NCBI RefSeq assembly: GCF_000419765.1
Contig: NZ_ATTQ01000004.1
Span: 310,001 to 374,000, forward strand
Length of the DNA: 64,000 nucleotides
Reading direction: 5' to 3'
DNA from: Rhizobium mongolense USDA 1844
Lineage (GTDB): Bacteria; Pseudomonadota; Alphaproteobacteria; Rhizobiales; Rhizobiaceae
Shown: positions 60,858-64,000 of the stretch, one piece after another
Layout of the letters: each line of letters starts with the position of its first letter
Numbering within the stretch: position 1 is the stretch's first letter
Program-made: the position numbers and the translations under genes
Notes under the pieces: generated by a model
Seen by the model: only the letters and a program-made list of their open reading frames with translations
The model's database searches: none
What the model was told of the DNA's origin: nothing

Positions 60858-61376
60858 ATGTCCGACATTAGAAAGACCATCGTCGTTGCCGTGGCCGAAA
60901 ATGGCGTCATCGGACGCGACGGCGATATGCCCTGGCGGCTTTCGACCGATCTCAAGCGCTTCAAGGCGATGACGCTCGGCAAGCCGCTCGTGGTTGGGCG
61001 CAAGACATATGAGAGTTTTGGCAAGCCGCTGCCCGGACGCCCGCATGTGGTGATTTCCCGGCACGCGACGATCGAGCAACCGGATGTGACAATGGCGCGT
61101 TCTTTTTCCGAGGCGATCGGCATTGCCGAAAGGCTGGCGCGCGAGACTGGCCAGACCGAGATCATCATTGCCGGCGGCGGAGAAATCTATGCGCAGGCAA
61201 TGGCGCTGGCAGACCGGATGTGCGTCACGCATGTGCAGACCCATGTTGCGGGCGACACATCCTTCCCTTCGATCGACCCTGCCGCCTGGATGGCAATTGA
61301 AGAAATCGATGTACCGGCAGGGGAAAAGGACAATTATCCGACGCGCTTCGTCGTCTATGAGCGCCGCAGCGCCTGA
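60858..61376 (+). CDS. folA: Dihydrofolate reductase
   Basis: A 172-residue enzyme that reduces dihydrofolate to tetrahydrofolate with NADPH. Diagnostic features are VAVAENGVIGRDGDMPWRL (Met20-loop region), TLGKPLVVGRKTYESFGKPLPGR and IIIAGGGEIYAQAM. The frame opens upstream at 60732, but the ATG at 60858 (MSDIRKTIVV) follows AGGAAG and gives normal length. It follows thyA, and supplies the reduced folate that ThyA consumes. Confidence 0.95.
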   Translation: MSDIRKTIVVAVAENGVIGRDGDMPWRLSTDLKRFKAMTLGKPLVVGRKTYESFGKPLPGRPHVVISRHATIEQPDVTMARSFSEAIGIAERLARETGQTEIIIAGGGEIYAQAMALADRMCVTHVQTHVAGDTSFPSIDPAAWMAIEEIDVPAGEKDNYPTRFVVYERRSA

Positions 61377-61525
61377 AAACGAAATATTTATCAATAAATA
61401 TCGCCAAGTTCTTCATGCCGCGTTGAAAGCAGCAGCGGCGATACCTATAACGGTCACAATCGCTTAAAGCCTGCCGCCCCCGCGGGCACGATGCGATTGG
61501 GAGTTTAACGAACAACGAGGTTTTG

Positions 61526-62602
61526 ATGCCCTGGAGCAATCAGAATGGCGGCGGCGGCCCATGGGGCGGCGGCGGCGGTAATAATCAGGGACCGTGGGGG
61601 CAGGGGCCGAACCGCCCGCGCGGCGGCCGGGGCGGGCCGCCCGATCTGGAAGATATCATCCGGCGTGGCCAGGATCAGCTGCGCAATATCGTACCCGGCG
61701 GTTTCAACGGCGGCGTGGCGGTGATTATTGCGGCGGTTCTCGTCGTCTTCTGGCTTTTCCAATGCATCTACATCGTCCAGCCGGACGAGCGTGGTGTCGA
61801 GCTTCGCTTTGGCCAGCCGAAGGAAGAGATTTCGACGCCGGGGCTGCATTTCCACCTCTGGCCGATGGAAACCGTCGAGATCGTCAAGGTGACGGTGCAG
61901 CAGCAGAATATCGGCGCGACGTCGGCTTCGTCTTCGACAGGTCTCATGCTGTCTGGCGACCAGAATATCCTGAACGTCGAGTTCTCGGTCTTCTTCACCG
62001 TGATCGATCCCAAAGCCTATCTCTTCAACGTCGAAAACCCGGCCGAAACGCTGCAGCAGGTGGCTGAAAGCGCCATGCGCGAAATCATTGGCCGGCGCCC
62101 TGCGCAGGATGCCTTCCGCAACAACCGCCAGCCGATCGAAACGGAGGTTGCCGCCATCGTGCAGGGCACGATGGACCGTTACAATGCGGGCATTGCGGTA
62201 ACCGCGGTCACTATTCAGGACGTAGCGCCGCCGCGCGATGTCGCCGATGCCTTCGAAGAGGTGCAGCGCGCCGAACAGGACAAGCAGCGCCTCGTCGAAG
62301 AAGCGAACCAGTATGCCAACCAGAAGCTCGGCCAGGCACGCGGCGACGCGGCCCAGATTCGCGAAGCAGCGGCTGCCTACAAGGACCGTGTCGTGAAGGA
62401 AGCGGACGGTGAGGCGCAGCGCTTCACTGCCATCAACGAAGAATATTCGAAGGCTCCCGAAGTGACCCGCAAGCGCCTGTTCCTCGAGACGATGGAACAG
62501 GTGCTGAAGAATTCCAAGAAGGTCGTGATCGATGAGAAGCAGGGGATCGTTCCCTACCTGCCGCTCAACGAGATCGGCAAACCGGCACAGCAGGGAGGTT
62601 GA
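61526..62602 (+). CDS. hflK: HflK, modulator of FtsH protease
   Basis: A 358-residue SPFH/band 7 membrane protein. It has a Gly-rich cytoplasmic N-terminus (GGGGPWGGGGG), one membrane segment (VAVIIAAVLVVFWLFQCIYIV), then the SPFH domain and a coiled-coil tail. With HflC it forms a large periplasmic cage around FtsH. The ATG at 61526 (MPWSNQNGG) follows GAGG at 61517-61520. hflC starts three bases after its stop. Confidence 0.95.
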   Translation: MPWSNQNGGGGPWGGGGGNNQGPWGQGPNRPRGGRGGPPDLEDIIRRGQDQLRNIVPGGFNGGVAVIIAAVLVVFWLFQCIYIVQPDERGVELRFGQPKEEISTPGLHFHLWPMETVEIVKVTVQQQNIGATSASSSTGLMLSGDQNILNVEFSVFFTVIDPKAYLFNVENPAETLQQVAESAMREIIGRRPAQDAFRNNRQPIETEVAAIVQGTMDRYNAGIAVTAVTIQDVAPPRDVADAFEEVQRAEQDKQRLVEEANQYANQKLGQARGDAAQIREAAAAYKDRVVKEADGEAQRFTAINEEYSKAPEVTRKRLFLETMEQVLKNSKKVVIDEKQGIVPYLPLNEIGKPAQQGG

Positions 62603-62605
62603 GCC

Positions 62606-63538
62606 ATGACATCGAACAGACTTCCCGTTATCATCATCCTGCTCGCCGTTGTGCTTGTCATCGCTTATTCCTCGGTCTTCGTGGTCAATGCGCGCGAGCA
62701 GGCAATCGTCGTGCGCTTCGGCCAGATCCAGTCGGTGAAGACGGAGCCGGGCATCTACTTCAAGCTGCCTCTCGCCTTCATGGATGCCGATCGCGTCCAG
62801 ATCGTCGAGAAGCAGGCGCTGCGCTTCGACCTTGATAATATTCGCGTCCAGGTTCGCGGCGGTTCGACGTTCGACGTCGATGCTTTCGTGATCTACGACA
62901 TCAAGGACGTGCGCAAGTTCCGCGAGACGGTATCGGGCGACCGCGAGGCCGCCGAAGCGCGACTTCGCACCCAGCTCGATTCGTCGCTCCGCCGTGTCTA
63001 CGGTCTGCGCGACTTTGATGCCGCCCTTTCGGACGAGCGCGTGGCGATGATGCTCGAAGTGCGCGACGACCTGCATGGCGACGCCGAAAATCTCGGCATC
63101 AATATCCAGGACGTGCGTATCCGCCGGACCGACCTGACTCAGCAGGTGGCGCCGCAGACTTATGGCCGCATGCGGGCCGAGCGTCTCGCCGAGGCCGAGC
63201 TGCTGCGCGCGCAGGGCACCGAAGAGGGCCAGCGGCGCCGGGCTATCGCCGATCGCCAGGTGGTCGAGATCACTGCGGAAGCCCAGCGCGATGCGGAAAT
63301 CATCCGCGGTCAGGGCGATGCGGAGCGCAACCGCATCTTCGCAGACTCCTTCGGCAAGGATCCGTCGTTCTTCGAGTTCTACCGCTCGATGGCGGCCTAT
63401 TCCTCCGCGCTGTCGTCCCAGGATACGACGCTGGTGCTGTCGCCGAATACGGAATTCTTCCGGTATTTCGACAATTCCAACGGCACGACGCCTCCGGCTC
63501 CACCTCAAGCCCCGGCACCTGCGGTCCCATCAAACTGA
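62606..63538 (+). CDS. hflC: HflC, modulator of FtsH protease
   Basis: A 310-residue SPFH protein with an N-terminal membrane anchor (LPVIIILLAVVLVIAYSSVFVV), a band 7 domain (NAREQAIVVRFGQI) and a coiled-coil region (LRAQGTEEGQRRRAIADRQ). It pairs with HflK. GGGAGG upstream of the ATG at 62606 is strong. A DUF2065 gene follows after nine bases. Confidence 0.95.
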   Translation: MTSNRLPVIIILLAVVLVIAYSSVFVVNAREQAIVVRFGQIQSVKTEPGIYFKLPLAFMDADRVQIVEKQALRFDLDNIRVQVRGGSTFDVDAFVIYDIKDVRKFRETVSGDREAAEARLRTQLDSSLRRVYGLRDFDAALSDERVAMMLEVRDDLHGDAENLGINIQDVRIRRTDLTQQVAPQTYGRMRAERLAEAELLRAQGTEEGQRRRAIADRQVVEITAEAQRDAEIIRGQGDAERNRIFADSFGKDPSFFEFYRSMAAYSSALSSQDTTLVLSPNTEFFRYFDNSNGTTPPAPPQAPAPAVPSN

Positions 63539-63547
63539 CGCATCCGG

Positions 63548-63733
63548 ATGCAGGATTTCCTAACAGGAATCGCATTCTTTCTCATCATCGAGGGGCTGGT
63601 CTACGCACTGGCCCCTCGTTTTCTTGTCGAGATGGCCCGGCTGCTTCCAACGGTTCCGGAGCGCCAGCTACGCATCTTCGGACTTGGCGCCGTCGTGCTC
63701 GGTGTCGTACTTGTCTGGTTCGTCAGACGCTGA
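63548..63733 (+). CDS. DUF2065 family small membrane protein
   Basis: A 61-residue protein with two membrane segments (FLTGIAFFLIIEGLVYALA and IFGLGAVVLGVVLVWFV) around a short cytosolic turn. DUF2065 proteins regularly accompany hflKC. Function is unknown. It is nine bases after hflC. Confidence 0.9.
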   Translation: MQDFLTGIAFFLIIEGLVYALAPRFLVEMARLLPTVPERQLRIFGLGAVVLGVVLVWFVRR

Positions 63734-63834
63734 CGCAGATTGCACGGGATTTCGCGAAAAGGTGATTTCACGCTCCATCATTCCGCCCTATGTTGATGGT
63801 CAGACTGCCGCTTTGACCCATAAGAGGAAGCTTG

Positions 63835-64000
63835 ATGGCCCCCACGACACGCCCGACCTTCAGACGATCGCTCGCTCTCCTGGCCGGGGTTGCACTTCTG
63901 GCAAATATTGGCCTTACCGGCGCCGCTGAAGCGCAGAGCACGCCTCCGTTGAATGGTCCGGCCTCTGTTGCCGACCTTGCTGAAGGGCTTCTCGATGCGG
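63835..64000 (+). CDS. Periplasmic serine protease DegP/HtrA-like, 5' part
   Basis: The first 55 codons of a gene running off the window. A long Sec signal peptide (PTFRRSLALLAGVALLANIGL, cleavage near AEAQ) is followed by PASVADLAEGLLDA, which matches the start of mature Do-type proteases. AGAGGAAG is just upstream of the ATG at 63835. The position after hflKC and DUF2065 is the usual alphaproteobacterial place for degP. Without the catalytic part the call rests on the N-terminus and context. Confidence 0.75.
   Translation, partial: MAPTTRPTFRRSLALLAGVALLANIGLTGAAEAQSTPPLNGPASVADLAEGLLDA

Overview
This 64 kb window looks like a chromosomal segment of an alphaproteobacterium of the Rhizobiaceae, most likely Rhizobium or a close relative (inference). 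The signs are a complete dcw (division and cell wall) cluster with alphaproteobacterial gene order and a long-linker FtsZ; a circularly permuted two-piece tmRNA beside an alpha-type SspB; the SspB / DUF4169 / ribbon-helix-helix set; a CheW gene preceded by the tail of a chemoreceptor; GC-rich DNA; and short mosaic repeats of the rhizobial type. Nearly all of it is ordinary core genome. No prophage, insertion sequence, CRISPR array, rRNA or tRNA gene was seen.

Layout. 1-11150: ftsI (3' part), murE, murF, mraY, murD, ftsW, murG, murC, murB, all on + and tightly packed, making lipid II and exporting or polymerising septal peptidoglycan. 11196-13553: a two-gene island (MHS-type MFS transporter on -, aquaporin on +), closed by intrinsic terminators on both sides. 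13793-18727: the dcw cluster resumes with ddl, ftsQ, ftsA, ftsZ. 19017-25186: lpxC (lipid A), bamD (outer-membrane assembly), recN and ligA (DNA repair and ligation). 25247-33231: GNAT acetyltransferase, DEDDh exonuclease, CreA, CheW with the relic of a chemoreceptor gene, SCO1/SenC copper chaperone, FAD monooxygenase, PrmA and aminopeptidase P. 33251-38128: small-molecule and hypothetical genes (AzlCD exporter, DUF2164, nicotinamidase, ferric-siderophore reductase, DUF488, a small membrane protein and a 34-residue peptide gene).

38129-45417: uvrD, whose reading frame carries an in-frame palindromic repeat insertion, then a two-gene RND efflux operon. 45682-57536: an isolated flagellin, an OmpA-type lipoprotein, DUF2000 / AraC / AbrB-type membrane protein, LysR plus aldo/keto reductase, a GlcD-like FAD oxidoreductase and a giant AsmA-family protein. 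57546-59075: ribbon-helix-helix protein, DUF4169, sspB and the tmRNA gene on -. 59256-64000: thyA and folA (thymidylate/folate), hflK-hflC-DUF2065 and the start of a degP-like protease.

The most interesting points are: the tmRNA gene, which is easy to miss because it encodes no ORF, lying directly upstream of the SspB adaptor that is known to handle its tag; the repeat-derived ~41-residue insert between helicase motifs II and III of UvrD; the decayed chemoreceptor that still ends in a CheR-type pentapeptide; an unusual ThyA; and several tiny genes. I found no convincing wholly new multi-gene system.
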